64,000 bases of DNA, from the NCBI RefSeq assembly GCF_007751035.1, contig NZ_CP036433.1, positions 7,607,001-7,671,000 on the forward strand. The letters run 5' to 3'. This document shows, piece by piece, positions 1-10,600 of this stretch. The DNA comes from Lignipirellula cremea (GTDB lineage Bacteria; Planctomycetota; Planctomycetia; Pirellulales; Pirellulaceae). Under the pieces are notes generated by a model, which did no database searches, was not told where the DNA came from, and saw only the letters and a list, made by a program, of their open reading frames with translations. The translations under genes were made by a program, and so were the position numbers. The stretch's first letter is position 1. Each line of letters begins with the position of its first letter.

Positions 1-1
1 G

Positions 2-451
2 GCGGCCGCCGCCGACGCTGGTATTTACGCCAACGACGCGGTCGAAGCGACTTATCCCTTCACCCGCGTCGACGAGAACGGCCAGACCCTCGACGGCAGC
101 AAACACAACTACACGCTGACCTTTGCCGACGACGCCTACCCGCCGGTCAACGCCTTCTGGTCGGTCACCATGTACGACGGCAAAACGCAGCTGCTGATCG
201 ACAACCCGATCAACCGCTACCTGATCAACTCGCCGATGCTGCCCGAGCTGAAAAAGAACGAAGACGGCTCGCTCACGCTGTACATCCAGAAAGATTCGCC
301 CGGCGAAGAGAAAGCGTCCAACTGGCTGCCCGCTCCCGACGGCCCGATCTACCTGGTGATGCGGCTCTACTGGCCGAAGGAAACGCCGCCTTCGATCCTG
401 CCGCCCGGCAAGGGAACCTGGAAGCCGCCGGGCATCAAACAGGCCGAGTAA
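2..451 (+). CDS. DUF1254/DUF1214-type protein, C-terminal part (5' end outside window)
   Basis: The reading frame is open from the first bases of the window and ends at 451, so only about 149 C-terminal residues are seen. They include NAFWSVTMYD, a stretch with NRY and a conserved-looking LP(S/A)P..G.W.P.. end (YLVMRLYWPKE). This is the pattern of the DUF1214 half of DUF1254/DUF1214 proteins, which are exported or periplasmic proteins of unknown function, common in marine and soil bacteria. The true start lies upstream of the window. A strong hairpin follows the stop codon. The family call is from memory of the motif; the biochemical role is not known. Confidence 0.7.
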   Translation, partial: AAAADAGIYANDAVEATYPFTRVDENGQTLDGSKHNYTLTFADDAYPPVNAFWSVTMYDGKTQLLIDNPINRYLINSPMLPELKKNEDGSLTLYIQKDSPGEEKASNWLPAPDGPIYLVMRLYWPKETPPSILPPGKGTWKPPGIKQAE

Positions 452-482
452 CGTCCGCCCAAAAAGTCCGCGTTAGAAACGC

Positions 483-510
483 CGCGAACCCGGCAAAGGC
501 TGGGTTCGCG
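483..510 (+). terminator. Hairpin terminator after the DUF1254-type gene
   Basis: A perfect 9-bp stem (CGCGAACCC at 483-491 with GGGTTCGCG at 502-510) and a 10-nt loop lie 31 bases after the stop at 451 and before the convergent gadB stop at 552. There is no strong T tract, so the hairpin may serve both directions or act with a factor. Confidence 0.5.
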
Positions 511-551
511 TCGAAAGCTCTGCGAGGCGCGCCGTCAGCACGCCCGCTGCG

Positions 552-1949
552 TTAATGATGAAAGCCGGAGGCTTCCTCCGGCGTCAGGGGCGATTGCACC
601 GGGTGCTGCTGGAAGTACTCCAGGGCGCGTCGCATGTCTTCCAGCAGCAACGCCCCCAGGTCGCGGCTCACGCCGTGCCGCACCAGGATCCGCTGGATCG
701 CCTGGTTCTGCATGTCGGCCGGCAACGAATAGGCCGGCACCTGCCAGCCGCGGCTCCGCAGGCGGTCGGCCATGTCGTACAGGCTAAATCCGGGATCGGC
801 GCCGTCCCTCATTTTCCAGCAGAGCGCCGGGATGCCGTCATTCATCTGGCCGTTGTACAGGATCTCAAACGGCCCCAGCTTCGCGATCTCTTTCGCCAGG
901 TACTGGGCCGTTTCATAACAGGCCGAGTGGATCTTCCGGTAACCTTCCCGGCCCAGCCGCAAAAAGTTGTAGTACTGGCAGACGATCTGCCCGCCGGGAC
1001 GGGAAAAGTTCAAGGCGATATCCCGCATGTTGCCGCCCAGGTAGTTCACCCAGAAAATCTCCTCCTGCGGCAGATCGGCCGTTTCCCGCCAGACGACCCA
1101 GCCCACCCCGAGTGGCGCCAGGCCAAACTTGTGCCCCGAGGTGTTAATCGACTTGACCCGCGGCAGGCGAAAATCCCAGACCAGTTCCGGCGCGCAGAAC
1201 GGGGCCAGAAACCCGCCGCTGGCGGCGTCGACATGCATGCGAATGTTAAGGCCCGTGTCTTTCTGCAGCTGATCCAGCGCATCGGACACCGCCTGCACCG
1301 GTTCGTACTGACAGGTAAACGTCACTCCCAGCGTCGGGACCACGCCGATGGTGTTCTCGTCGCAGCGCTGGAGGACTTCTTCCGGCGTCATCAGCAGCCG
1401 GCCGGGCTCCATGGGGATCTCACGCAGTTCAATGTCCCAGTACCGGGCGAACTTGTGCCAGCAGACCTGCACCGGGCCGGTCACCAGGTTCGGCTTGTCG
1501 ATCGGTTTGCCCGCCGCCTTGCGTTCTGCTTCCCAGGCGCGCTTCATCGCCATGCCGCCCAGCATGGCCGCTTCGCTGGAGCCGGTGGTCGAACAGCCGA
1601 TCGTATTGGCGGCCTCGGGCGAATTCCACAGATCGGCCAGCATGTTCACGCAGCGGGCCTCGATCGCCGCCGTTTGCGGGTATTCGTCCTTGTCGATCAT
1701 GTTCTTGTCCATGCACTCATCCATGAGCTTGTGGACTTCGGGCTCGGCCCAGGTCTGGCAAAAGGTCGCCAGGTTCTGGCGGGAATTGCCGTCGAGCATC
1801 AGCTCATCGTGCACGGCCGAGTACACATGGCGCGGGTCCCGTTCACTGGCCGGGAAGCGGCTTTTCGGCATGGCGACCGAAAGATCGGCCGAGGCGTAAA
1901 CTTCATCTTCCAGATCGGCGCGCACCGATTCTTTGTCGTGCAAAGGCAT
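552..1949 (-). CDS. gadB: Glutamate decarboxylase (PLP-dependent)
   Basis: A 465-residue protein, the same length class as E. coli GadA/GadB (466). It would decarboxylate L-glutamate to GABA and CO2 in the cytoplasm, using pyridoxal phosphate. The N-terminus [20 protein letters not shown] resembles the family. The PLP-binding motif NTSGHKFG places the Schiff-base lysine at about residue 274 (E. coli K276), and HVDAASGGF holds the PLP-contacting aspartate. The open frame runs much further upstream, but the chosen ATG at 1949 gives the family length, and the upstream part has no family similarity. No glutamate/GABA antiporter gene is adjacent, so a role in acid resistance is not shown here. The upstream neighbour on the other strand is a secreted hydrolase. 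Confidence 0.93.
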   Translation of the reverse strand: MPLHDKESVRADLEDEVYASADLSVAMPKSRFPASERDPRHVYSAVHDELMLDGNSRQNLATFCQTWAEPEVHKLMDECMDKNMIDKDEYPQTAAIEARCVNMLADLWNSPEAANTIGCSTTGSSEAAMLGGMAMKRAWEAERKAAGKPIDKPNLVTGPVQVCWHKFARYWDIELREIPMEPGRLLMTPEEVLQRCDENTIGVVPTLGVTFTCQYEPVQAVSDALDQLQKDTGLNIRMHVDAASGGFLAPFCAPELVWDFRLPRVKSINTSGHKFGLAPLGVGWVVWRETADLPQEEIFWVNYLGGNMRDIALNFSRPGGQIVCQYYNFLRLGREGYRKIHSACYETAQYLAKEIAKLGPFEILYNGQMNDGIPALCWKMRDGADPGFSLYDMADRLRSRGWQVPAYSLPADMQNQAIQRILVRHGVSRDLGALLLEDMRRALEYFQQHPVQSPLTPEEASGFHH

Positions 1950-2306
1950 CTGACAATCCTTGCTCTGGGGAAAACGGCAAACGTGCGAAGGACGACCGCA
2001 GGCAGGACACCCCGCGGCCGCAGTCGCTACGACCCGACCGCCCGCGTTAGCCGCCTCGCAAAGGTTTCTACCGCGATCCCCTCCGCCATGGCAACCGCCT
2101 GGCCAAAAAGAATCGCCGGCGCGCACTGCCGGAGAGCAAAGCCAGACACGCACACGACCGTAGATTCTCAACATGCAGCCGAAGGCGGACGACATTCGCG
2201 GCGATTCGCAAAGCGTGCTAACCTTGCGTCTTTCTGCTGTGACTACACTTGGCCCCTTTGCATTTGCCGCGGGCAGGGCAACGGGGCTTGCCCTGGAAAG
2301 ACACCC
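1950..2306. other. Divergent intergenic region between gadB and the secreted hydrolase
   Basis: This 357-base stretch separates two divergently transcribed genes and must hold both promoters. Open frames cross it as extensions of the neighbours, but their translations (Arg/Pro/Ala-rich, with no signal or domain) look like non-coding sequence. No clear operator or RNA gene is visible. Confidence 0.5.
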
Positions 2307-4292
2307 ATGAAAACTGCTTTCGCTCTGCTTTGCGGTTGCCTGCTGGCGACGAACTCCCTGGCGGCGGACGAGCTGCAGGTGCTGCCGGCGCCGCATGGTT
2401 CCGAGCGGCTGATCACGTATCTGAAAGCCGCAGCCGAACAGGCCTTTGCCCGACGCCAGGCCGCATACGAAGCACTGAAAACGCCCGAGCAGATCGCCGC
2501 CTGGCAAAAGAGTCGGCGGGACTTTTTCCGGCAGCAGCTGGGAGAAACGCCTGAGCGCGAGCCGGTCGAAGGGCACATCGTCGGCCAGCTGCAGGGCGAG
2601 CAGTTCGTTGTCGAAAAAGTTCTCTTCGACAGTCGCCCCGGCCACACCGTTTCGGCCTTGCTGTATCTGCCGCAGTCGGACAAATTCCAGCCGCCTTACC
2701 CGGCCGTGCTGGTCCCGTGCGGCCATTCAGCCAATGGCAAAGCGTACGGCGGCTACCAGCATTTGTGCATGCTGCTCGCCCGGCATGGCATGGCCGCGTT
2801 CTGCTATGACCCGATCGGCCAGGGGGAGCGATACCAGTTCCTGCTTTCCAACGGCAAGCCGCGGTTCAAGTCCACCCAGGAGCACTCACTGCTGGGCGTA
2901 AGCTCGATCCTGGTCGGCAGGAACACGGCCACCTACCGCGTGTGGGACGGCATGCGGGCGATCGACTACTTGTGCCAGCGGCCCGACATCAACGCCGATC
3001 GGATCGGCTGCACCGGCAGTTCCGGCGGCGGCACGCTGACCGAATACCTGATGGCGCTCGACGACCGGATTGTGTGCGCCGCTCCGGCCAGCTGCGTTAC
3101 CACCTTTCAGCGGCGACTGGAAACGATCGGTCCCGGCGACGCAGAGCAGAACATCTTCGGCCAGATCGGTTTCGGCCTGGACCATAGCGACTACACGCTC
3201 ATCAGGGCGCCCCGGCCCACGCTCCTCTGCACGGGCACGCTGGACTTTGTCGACATCCGCGGCTCCTGGGAGATCTTTCGAGAAACGAAACGCCTTTACA
3301 GCCGCATGGGTTATCCCGAGCGGATCGACCTGGTCGAAGTCGACGCCAAACATGGTTTTGTCAAGGAACTCCGCGAGGCAACCACGCAGTGGATGCAGCG
3401 CTGGCTGCGCGACGTGGACCAGCATGTGGTGGAACCCGAATTACCGACCTTTACCGAAGAGCAGTGCAGCACGGGGGCACAGGTCATGCAGCAGTATGGC
3501 AACCGGAACGTGCTCGACCTGAACCGCCAGCGGGCGGAAGAACTGGCGCCAGAACGGAAATTCTTATGGAAGGCCCACAACCGCCTGGATACGCTCCAGC
3601 AGGTAAGGCGACTGGCCGGCATTCATCCCCTGGCGGACCTTCGTCCGGCCCAGGCCGAAGTGGTGGGACGCAGCGAGCGGCCCGGCTACAGCATCGAAAA
3701 ACTCCTCCTGCATGCGACGCCTGGCTTGCCGTTGCCGGCACTTCTCTTTACCCCCAAAAAGCCGCCGACCGGCAAAACCTTGTACGTCGACGGCGCCGGG
3801 ATGGCGGGCGCCGCAGCGCCGGGCGGGCCCATCGAGAAACGGGTGCTGGCCGGCGAACAGGTGCTGGCGGTCGATCTCCGCGGGCAGGGCGAACTGGGCC
3901 AGGCGAAGGGTCAATGGGGCGGATCGTACGACGCGATCATGATCGCCTATCTGCTGGGCCGGCCGCTGGTCGGCATGCAGGCCGAAGATCTGCTCACCGC
4001 CGCCCGTTACCTGCAGCAGTACGGGGAACAGGAACCGCGAACGATCGAACTGATCTCCATCAAACTGGTCGCCGTCGGTCCGGCAACGCCGGCGGCCTTG
4101 CACGCCGCTGCGCTGGAATCCTCGTTCTTTGGCAAGTGCGAGTTCCGCGACGGCCTGCTTAGCTGGGAAGGCCTCTTCGACGATCCGGCCGCCCCCGGTT
4201 ACCTGGCCAGCGCCGTCCACGGGGCGCTAGCCGTTTATGATCTGCAGGATCTGCTCCACAGCCTGGGGGATCAGGCGGTGACAGGCGAATAG
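2307..4292 (+). CDS. Secreted alpha/beta hydrolase, acetyl-xylan-esterase-like, two-domain
   Basis: A 661-residue protein beginning with a signal peptide ([22 protein letters not shown]), so it is exported. Residues of about 130-400 form an alpha/beta hydrolase of the acetyl xylan esterase / dienelactone hydrolase group: VLVPCGHS near the oxyanion region, the nucleophile elbow GCTGSSGGG with Ser at about 239, and KHGF with a candidate catalytic His. The second half (about 430-661) resembles a second, degenerate hydrolase fold with no obvious nucleophile elbow. The start ATG at 2307 is chosen because it puts the signal peptide at the N-terminus; the frame is open far upstream without a recognisable domain. 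Ester substrates such as acetylated polysaccharides are likely but not shown. Confidence 0.8.
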   Translation: MKTAFALLCGCLLATNSLAADELQVLPAPHGSERLITYLKAAAEQAFARRQAAYEALKTPEQIAAWQKSRRDFFRQQLGETPEREPVEGHIVGQLQGEQFVVEKVLFDSRPGHTVSALLYLPQSDKFQPPYPAVLVPCGHSANGKAYGGYQHLCMLLARHGMAAFCYDPIGQGERYQFLLSNGKPRFKSTQEHSLLGVSSILVGRNTATYRVWDGMRAIDYLCQRPDINADRIGCTGSSGGGTLTEYLMALDDRIVCAAPASCVTTFQRRLETIGPGDAEQNIFGQIGFGLDHSDYTLIRAPRPTLLCTGTLDFVDIRGSWEIFRETKRLYSRMGYPERIDLVEVDAKHGFVKELREATTQWMQRWLRDVDQHVVEPELPTFTEEQCSTGAQVMQQYGNRNVLDLNRQRAEELAPERKFLWKAHNRLDTLQQVRRLAGIHPLADLRPAQAEVVGRSERPGYSIEKLLLHATPGLPLPALLFTPKKPPTGKTLYVDGAGMAGAAAPGGPIEKRVLAGEQVLAVDLRGQGELGQAKGQWGGSYDAIMIAYLLGRPLVGMQAEDLLTAARYLQQYGEQEPRTIELISIKLVAVGPATPAALHAAALESSFFGKCEFRDGLLSWEGLFDDPAAPGYLASAVHGALAVYDLQDLLHSLGDQAVTGE

Positions 4293-4323
4293 AAGATGCA
4301 AGAAGAAGAGGAACCGAGCCAGA

Positions 4324-5232
4324 TCAGGTCAGTCCGAAGGCGACGTCCATGTTGGCGGAGACTTCTTTCAGGCGTTCCAGATCGCCGCCGCCGACTTCGG
4401 CTGCGGCCCAGCCGGTGTAGTTGATCTCCAGGAGTGCGGCCCGGACGCCGGCCCAGTCGAGATCGCCTTCGCCGATTTTGGTGAAGCGGTTCTCTTTCCG
4501 GGAGAAGCCTTTGAGATCCAGCTTGACGATCCGCCGTCCGAAAGTGCGGATCCAGCCGCCGGCGTCGCCGTACTTCCAGTGGTTGCCAATGTCGAACTGC
4601 ATGCCAACCCAGGGCGAATTGAAATCGTCGACATACTGCACGAACTTGTCGGCCGTCTGGTTGGAATCGCCTTCATGGTCGTACAGGAACTGGTTCCAGA
4701 CGTTCTCAATGGCGATGTACACGCCCAGTTCGGCGGCCAGCGGCAAGGCCTGGGAAATGTTGTCGACCGAACGCGGCCAGATCTCTTTTTCTGGACCATC
4801 GCTGCCGCGGCCCACGACCAGCAGCACCGTGTTGCCGCCCACGGCGTGCGTATCGCGAATCGCCTGCTGCAGATCCTTGAGGGCGGCCGCACGCACGGCC
4901 GGATCGGGATCGGTGTGGCGGACGCTCCAGTGCGAAGCGCAGACCGTGCCGTCGACCGGCAAACCGGTTTCGGCGATCGCGTGGCGCACTTCCTTCGGGT
5001 CGTAACCGGGCGCGTTGAGTTCAATGCCCTGGAAGCCGGCTTCTTTCACGGCGGCGAATTTTTCCACCAGCGTGCCGGGCGTCTTGACCATGCCGATCTT
5101 CAGCGTTTTATACAACCGACCCTGCAGGGTCGCAGGCTTTTCGGCGCCCAGCGCAAGTAACGGCTGCGCGGCACAAAAGGCAGCGGCGCCCTGCAGAAAA
5201 CCGCGACGCGGAATGCGGCCGAAATCAATCAT
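4324..5232 (-). CDS. Tat-exported sugar phosphate isomerase/epimerase-like TIM-barrel protein
   Basis: A 302-residue protein with a Tat-type leader (RRGFLQGAAAFCAAQPLLALGA) followed by an AP-endonuclease-2/xylose isomerase-like TIM barrel. Typical pieces are EAGFQGIELNAPGY near the first strands, IAIENVWNQF (metal-site Glu and Asn), MQFDIGNHWKYGD and VKLDLKGF. Family members bind a divalent metal and isomerise or epimerise sugars; the substrate here cannot be told. Export by Tat fits a metal enzyme folded in the cytoplasm. It is convergent with the hydrolase gene (31-base gap), and both could act on carbohydrate in the periplasm (inference). Confidence 0.85.
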   Translation of the reverse strand: MIDFGRIPRRGFLQGAAAFCAAQPLLALGAEKPATLQGRLYKTLKIGMVKTPGTLVEKFAAVKEAGFQGIELNAPGYDPKEVRHAIAETGLPVDGTVCASHWSVRHTDPDPAVRAAALKDLQQAIRDTHAVGGNTVLLVVGRGSDGPEKEIWPRSVDNISQALPLAAELGVYIAIENVWNQFLYDHEGDSNQTADKFVQYVDDFNSPWVGMQFDIGNHWKYGDAGGWIRTFGRRIVKLDLKGFSRKENRFTKIGEGDLDWAGVRAALLEINYTGWAAAEVGGGDLERLKEVSANMDVAFGLT

Positions 5233-5363
5233 TGGGAAACTCCATCAGGGGAAAGTCAAAAGGCGGCAGGGCAGGGGAGTCAGACAGAGAGCAGCAACAA
5301 GGGAAACCCAGCAAGGCAGGCGGAGTCGCTTCCGCCTGCCGGGCGTATGGTGGGCGTAACAAG

Positions 5364-5906
5364 CTAGTTCTTGTCGACGCCGAGTTCCGTCAGTTTGGCG
5401 GCCACATCGGAAGCATGCTGGGCCGTGTTGACCTTGCTGTCGATATCGAGAATCGTGCCGTCCTTGCCGATGATGAAGGTCGTTCGCGCAGCCGCATTGC
5501 GACCGGCGTTATAAATACCGTAGGCCGAGGCGGTCACGCCGTTGGGATCCGACAGGATCGGGTAGTCCAGCTTGAGCGATTCGGCGAACTCGGTGTTCTT
5601 TTTCACGGCGTCGGTGCTGGCGGTAAAGTAGGCCACCTGGAACTGCTTCATCTTTTCACCGCTTTCACGGAACGAGATGCATTCCTTGGTGCAACCGCCG
5701 GTGAACGCCCGCGGGAACCAGGCGACGACCACGACTTTTTTGCCGTTGAAATCCGACAGCTTGTAGGTGTTGCCGTCGCTGGCCTGCAGTTCAAAGTCGG
5801 GGGCCATGTCGCCGACTTTCAGCGGCTCGGCCGCCGACAAACCGGCCGGGGCCGCCAGGGCGCCAAACATCAAACCTGCTAGCAGCCAGCATGCGATACG
5901 TTTCAT
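5364..5906 (-). CDS. Exported peroxiredoxin (AhpC/TSA, BCP-like)
   Basis: A 180-residue thioredoxin-fold protein with an N-terminal signal peptide ([28 protein letters not shown]). The peroxidatic motif is [12 protein letters not shown], where Cys at about 76 corresponds to the family peroxidatic Cys, with a second Cys four residues later as in BCP/PrxQ resolving pairs. It would reduce peroxides outside the cytoplasm. Later landmarks are [12 protein letters not shown] and [15 protein letters not shown]. The gene lies 131 bases from the preceding minus-strand gene and may be separately transcribed. The substitution of Val/Pro around the motif is within family variation. Confidence 0.9.
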   Translation of the reverse strand: MKRIACWLLAGLMFGALAAPAGLSAAEPLKVGDMAPDFELQASDGNTYKLSDFNGKKVVVVAWFPRAFTGGCTKECISFRESGEKMKQFQVAYFTASTDAVKKNTEFAESLKLDYPILSDPNGVTASAYGIYNAGRNAAARTTFIIGKDGTILDIDSKVNTAQHASDVAAKLTELGVDKN

Positions 5907-6471
5907 TGCGAGATTCCTTCATGAATTGGGTGAGAATTTTCCGCGAGCAATAATCGCTGGGGAGGAGTTCGTAGCGTACTCCGCGCCACGACGGGATGCA
6001 ACAAATGAAACAGTTCTGCTGGCGCCAGGCGTTGCCGCCCGCACGCAGCGGGGCGCCGGTCCCTCCGCCGGCGCGCTCGGGCCGCAAAACGGGGCGACAG
6101 ACTGCAGGGCCGCCCTTCCTGATGCCGATATCGAGTTGGGATTGTAACGATTTGCCAGGCAGCGGAAGGTTTCCGCCGCGGCGGCCCCGGTTCCGCGGCC
6201 CATGCGCCGCGGCCTCCCTCTGCGAGAGGGTCGCCAGACCCTTCGCAGACAGAAGGCGCCATTCCCGGTGTTCGATTCGGGTTGTCGAAAAGACTGTTTT
6301 TCGTCACAACCCACAAAAAGGAGCCGATCGGCGAACTCGTCGCAAGATGCGCGCCGGTTGAAGCAGCCCATCGCGACAGGACGAAAACCCGCCTCGGAGT
6401 CAAAAAACTCAACCTAGGTTTAAGGGATTCGTTTTCGCGCCAGGCGCTCCGCGACCTCGAGGGAGATCACG
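5907..6471. other. Intergenic region with a 34-base palindrome
   Basis: This 565-base region separates the divergent peroxiredoxin and RsbW-like genes. Its main visible structure is a hairpin at 6279-6312: GGGTTGT-CGAAAA, 6-nt loop, TTTTCG-TC-ACAACCC. It sits about 160 bases before the RsbW-like start and could be an operator, an RNA leader structure or a terminator of an unseen transcript. No convincing gene was found; open frames on both strands are arginine-rich shadows. Confidence 0.45.
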
Positions 6472-6990
6472 ATGATCCTGCATTCCACGCCTCTTTCCGC
6501 TTACCTGAAGTCCACGGAGCTTGTCTTTGAACTGGAAAATGACCCGGCGCTGATCCAGCCGCTGATCAACCAGATCCAGCAGCAGACCGGCCAGATGGTC
6601 GACTGCCGCGACGACCGCTGGCAGATGCAGTTCCAGGTCGCCCTGGAAGAGGCCGTCACCAACGCCATGCTGCACGGCAACCTGGAAATCTCTTCCAGCG
6701 TGCGCGAGGAGATGGACGGCTCTGTCGTGGAGCTCATGAAGCACCGCAACTCGGTCACGCCGTTTTGCGATCGCCGGCTGACGGTCCGCGTGAACATCGC
6801 CCCCGACCGCGTGCTGGTCGAGATCCAGGACCAGGGCCCCGGCTTTGACGTTTCCAGCCTGCCCAACCCGACCGAAGACGACTTCCTGGAACGGGCCCAC
6901 GGACGCGGCGTCATGCTGATGCGGGCCTTCATGGATGAAGTGAACTTCAACGCCTGCGGCAACCAGGTCACGCTCATCAAACGCCCCTGA
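6472..6990 (+). CDS. RsbW-like anti-sigma regulatory factor (HATPase_c_2 serine kinase fold)
   Basis: A 172-residue GHKL-type ATPase domain protein. The N box is FQVALEEAVTNAMLHGN, the G1 box IQDQGPGFD and the G2 box HGRGVMLMRAFMD, in the order seen in RsbW/SpoIIAB-type anti-sigma factors and their relatives. Such proteins bind ATP and phosphorylate an anti-anti-sigma (STAS) partner or sequester a sigma factor. A stretch of about 25 residues (SSSVREEMDGSVVELMKHRNSVTPF) between the N box and the next strand is longer than in RsbW and common in planctomycete versions (from memory). GGGAG lies just upstream of the ATG. No STAS or sigma gene is adjacent, so the partner is unknown. Confidence 0.85.
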   Translation: MILHSTPLSAYLKSTELVFELENDPALIQPLINQIQQQTGQMVDCRDDRWQMQFQVALEEAVTNAMLHGNLEISSSVREEMDGSVVELMKHRNSVTPFCDRRLTVRVNIAPDRVLVEIQDQGPGFDVSSLPNPTEDDFLERAHGRGVMLMRAFMDEVNFNACGNQVTLIKRP

Positions 6991-7034
6991 TTCCGCCGCT
7001 TCGCACGGCCGGCCATCACTGCCTCCAGCGCAGC

Positions 7035-7066
7035 AAAAAACCGGAACCTGTCTGGCTCCGGTTTTC
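7035..7066 (+). terminator. Rho-independent terminator of the RsbW-like gene
   Basis: A 9-bp stem, AAAACCGGA (7037-7045) with TCCGGTTTT (7057-7065) and an 11-nt loop, begins 47 bases after the stop at 6990. The A tract before and T tract after give a bidirectional terminator shape. Confidence 0.75.
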
Positions 7067-7123
7067 TGAATCCGTCTGCGGAACTGTCCCACGACGTCAA
7101 TCGAATGACTGACGGAGTTCGCC

Positions 7124-7158
7124 GGACAGTCGCCTTTCACTCGGAACGAGAAAAGAAT
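7124..7158. repeat. Half copy of the GGACAGTCG dispersed palindrome
   Basis: The sequence starts with GGACAGTCGCCTTTCACTC and then diverges as GGAACGAGAA. The same half copy is found at 59222-59256 (GGAACGTGAA). Full palindromic copies lie at 35754-35809 and 59304-59359, and an interrupted one at 7331-7560. Confidence 0.7.
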
Positions 7159-7209
7159 AGCTGCGAGTGGTGCGTCAAACCATAAAATCTGGTTTCTCTA
7201 AATCAGCCG

Positions 7210-7234
7210 CCGGGCGCTAGCCCCCGGTTTTTTT
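7210..7234 (+). terminator. GC hairpin followed by T7
   Basis: CCGGG (7210-7214) pairs with CCCGG (7223-7227) around CGCTAGCC, followed at once by seven T residues. This has the shape of an intrinsic terminator, although the nearest plus-strand gene ends at 6990 and has its own. From memory, CCGGGCGCTAGCCCCCGG-like elements are dispersed in planctomycete genomes, so it may be a repeat copy. Confidence 0.5.
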
Positions 7235-7330
7235 GGCAGCACAGCAGCACGGCCCCAATCGCTCACTCAAAGATTGAAGATTGACGCAGCACCAGGCATT
7301 GACTCGTCGTTTCCAAGAAAAACTGACGCC

Positions 7331-7560
7331 GGACAGTCGACTTTCACTCCGAGGCTGTGAATTTATTAACCAGAGGAGGGGTTCTGCTAGCAAATGGCAC
7401 TCAAAAACGACCCTGTTTTGATCTCAAACCTCGCCTCTGAGATGAAAATGGCTCGTTTTTGAAGCATCCTAAGTTAACATCCCCTGAATTTCGGAATAAA
7501 TTCACAGCCTCTCCGTGAAAGATCGCGTTCTTTCGCGGAGCAAAATACGACTTTCTGCGC
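7331..7560. repeat. Dispersed palindrome copy split by a small inverted-repeat element
   Basis: Bases 7331-7350 (GGACAGTCGACTTTCACTCC) and 7512-7560 (TCCGTGAAAG...CTTTCGCGGAG..) are the two halves of the palindrome seen intact at 35751-35820 and 59301-59362. They are separated by the 161-base element at 7351-7511. Removing the element and one TCC restores the intact repeat. Confidence 0.8.
7351..7511. mobile_element. MITE-like non-coding element, 17-bp perfect terminal inverted repeats
   Basis: The element is 161 bp. Its ends are GAGGCTGTGAATTTATT (7351-7367) and the exact reverse complement AATAAATTCACAGCCTC (7495-7511). It is flanked by TCC direct repeats (7348-7350 and 7512-7514), and the empty site is known from other copies of the host repeat in this same window. 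It holds no open frame of note; inside is a weaker inverted pair, TCAAAAACGA and TCGTTTTTGA. It is most simply a miniature inverted-repeat element mobilised by a transposase coded elsewhere, with a 3-bp target duplication. Confidence 0.8.
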
Positions 7561-7646
7561 CTGCTCGTCCTCCAGAGCACGCAACAGAATCCTGCCGAGC
7601 GATCCCGCGCCGTGTAGCTACGGGACCGCCTGTTTGCCGGCGAGCG

Positions 7647-10600
7647 TTACCGCTCTGAGGCCGGGATGTTGATCACGGCGAAGCTGCATAGCCCGAAGCC
7701 GATCGGCCGCATCATGGCCGGACGAATCGCATCGGCAGGGTGACCGTTGAAGTTGACGTACAGCGTGCTGCCGTCGTCGCTGATCTTCACGCCGTACGTT
7801 CCGCCCGGCACGTAGTCGATCTGCTCTTCCATCGCCGGAGCCAGAAACGCCAGCACCTTCCGCACGCCTGTGGCGATCTCGTACTGCACCACTGGCGTGC
7901 CGTAACGGAACGCCTGGCCATGGGCGCCCGGCAGGTAGTACACATACTTCTCATCGGGCGAGAGCAGCATCATCGTGGTGTACTCTCCCACGCCCCAGGT
8001 CGGCCCCAGCATTTTCACCTTGTTGGTCTTCGTATTCAGGGAAAACAGCTGGCTGGTGCGGTAGGTGGCGCCATAGATCTCGCCCCGCTTCGATTCGCCC
8101 GTCGAGGCCCGCATGCCGGGAGATTCGTCGGGGAAGGAAAACTTCAGGTCGGTCGTTTTCTTGGTCGCCGGATCCAGCCGCTGCAGGTTGCCTGCGGGGC
8201 CGTTGAAGTAGATCTGGCCCTCGGCGCCCAGGGCGAAGTTCCGGTTGAAGCCGACTTCGCCGTCGACGCCCTGGTACACCAGCTTGCCCGTTTCCAGGTT
8301 CAGCCCGTACAGGGCGTCGCCTTTGCCGGCCTCCAGATTGCACCACCAGGTTTTCCGCTCCGCGTCGTACAGCGAAGTGGCTGTACAGCGTTTGGGCGGC
8401 ATGTTCGCAAAGACGATCGTCTTGCCGGTTTCCGGATCGTACTGATAGATCTGCGCGCCGGGCAGGCGTTCCGTCCACTGGTACTTCGGATTGCCGGCGT
8501 CGTTGCCTGCGTTGAGCGTGCAGCAGAAGTAAATCTTGCCGTCGGGACCTTCATCAATCTTGGCGTGGACCTTCGACCAGGCTGGCTGGCCCGGTTGCGG
8601 CAGGACGACCTGATTCATGTCGACAATCTGCGTCAGCAGACGGGTCTTCGGGTCCCAGCGATAGATGAAGCAGCGACCGTCGCCCAGCGAATCGTGGTGA
8701 TGATCGCCAATGCCGATGTAAACGCTGCCGTCGCTGGCCAGGCAGATATCGCCCCACGAAGACCACAGCCGTCGGGTGAGCGGGCCTTCGCCCAGGTTCT
8801 GCGGGAACTGCACCTCGACCTTGGGCGGCGTTTTCGCCATCACGAACGGCGCGTAGCCTTCGACCTCTTTCATTTCGGCGGCCACCTGCGGCGGGATCTT
8901 CAGCAGGGCGGGGCCAGAAACGGTCGCCACTCCGTTGGAAGCGCCGGCAATCATCGGCGGCCACTGCATGGCGGCCAGCGACGCCTGGCGGGCCGCTTCG
9001 GACGCATCAATCTTCAGCCGCGTGTTGGCCGGCACGTTCCGCTTGATGATCTGTCCCTTGCCGTGCGGCAGGGTGACGATCAGATCGCACGCCTTGAGAT
9101 CGCCCAGTCCCAGATGCGCGACGGGCGCCTGGCCCGAGGCATAACCGTAACCGATGGCGATCTGCTCCGAGGCCACCATGGCCCCGTTCCTGGTCAAAGC
9201 CTGGCCGGCCGGATACGCCCGGACAACAGCACCCACGCCGTTCCGGTTGATCCCGTCGGCGCCGATCACTTCGACATCGACATAACCGCCGCTGGGCGTT
9301 TCATTGCGCAGCAACTGTGTGCTGCGGGTGGAGAACCAACTGGGCAGCAGCAGGTCCAGGCGGCCGTCGTTGTCGTAATCGCTGGACGGCCCGGGGGCGT
9401 GGTACATCACCTTGCCGCCGGCGGCCAGCTGCTCGTAAAAGCCGCCCGTCGACATGCCCGGGTGGAAGTCTTCCTGTTCGGGATACTTGGGCTGATGGAT
9501 AAACGCCGTTTCTTCAAACTGCGGCAACTTGTTCCCTTTGGCGCCGTGGTTCTTGAAGATCTCAGGATAGGAGCGGCCGCCTTCGAACGTCACAATCGAA
9601 GTGTAAATCTCGGGCCAGCCGTCGTTGTCAAAGTCGCGAATCTCCACATGGGGAGCCTTCATCGGCAACGGTTTGAGGCCGACCTGCTTCGTTACATCGA
9701 CCAGTTGCACCGCATCGACAGTGGAGCCCGCATTGCGGAGCAGACGGACGGCGACCGGGTCGCCCCAGGGACGCTTGGTGTGGGTGCCGACGACGATATC
9801 CAGCTGGCCGTCACGATCGAAGTCGCCCATGGCGACGCCGCAACTGTCGGCGGCGTCTTCTGCCTTGAAGACATCGCCCAGCTGGAACTCGGTCGCTTCG
9901 CGATAGCGGCCGCGACCGCGATTGATGAACAGCCGGTTGGAGCCGCCCACATACACATCGGGCCAGCCGTTGCCGGTCAGATCGCCGACCGCCACGCCCA
10001 GGCCGACCACATCGGCCGGCAGCGCTTTGGACAGCTTGAACTTCATTTCGCCCATGTTCTGGAACAGCTTCGAGGCTTCGCCGCTGTTGACCGTGGCCAC
10101 CACAAACAGATCGAGCAACCCGTCGCCGTTGAAGTCGAGCACGGCGAAACCGCGGGCCGTTTCCGGCAATTCCAGCGGGGCGCCCGTCTCATCGGTGGCC
10201 AGTTCCAGCTTCCCTTTGTTGTTCCGGTACAGCAGGTTCTCTTTGCCGAGCTTGCCGTTATTGGTGACGTACAGATCGTTCCAGCCGTCATTATCAAAGT
10301 CCGCAAAGGCGGCTCCCGTGGCCCGGCCCATCCAGGCGACATCGGCGTTCTTGACGGCGACGAACTTGCCGTCCCGTTGCATCAGCAGCTGGTTCGGCAC
10401 CGGTCCGGTCGCGCCGCCGGCCTGGTAGATTTCGATCTTGCGATCAGCGAAGGAGCCGACAAACAGGTCGAGCTTGCCGTCCTGGTCGACATCGCCCCAG
10501 GCGGCCGCATGGGCCATCATCCCCTGCAGCGGTTTCGTCAGACCGACCTCCGACGCCACATCACGAAACTGGAAAGGATCAGCCGCCGTCGCCAGCGTCG

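Noticed and set aside
555-2306. Upstream extension of the secreted hydrolase frame
   Set aside because: The frame is open across gadB on the other strand, but a signal peptide starts precisely at 2307.
1950-2726. Upstream extension of the gadB frame
   Set aside because: It would overlap the start of the divergent hydrolase gene and its translation has no similarity to decarboxylases; ATG at 1949 gives the family length.
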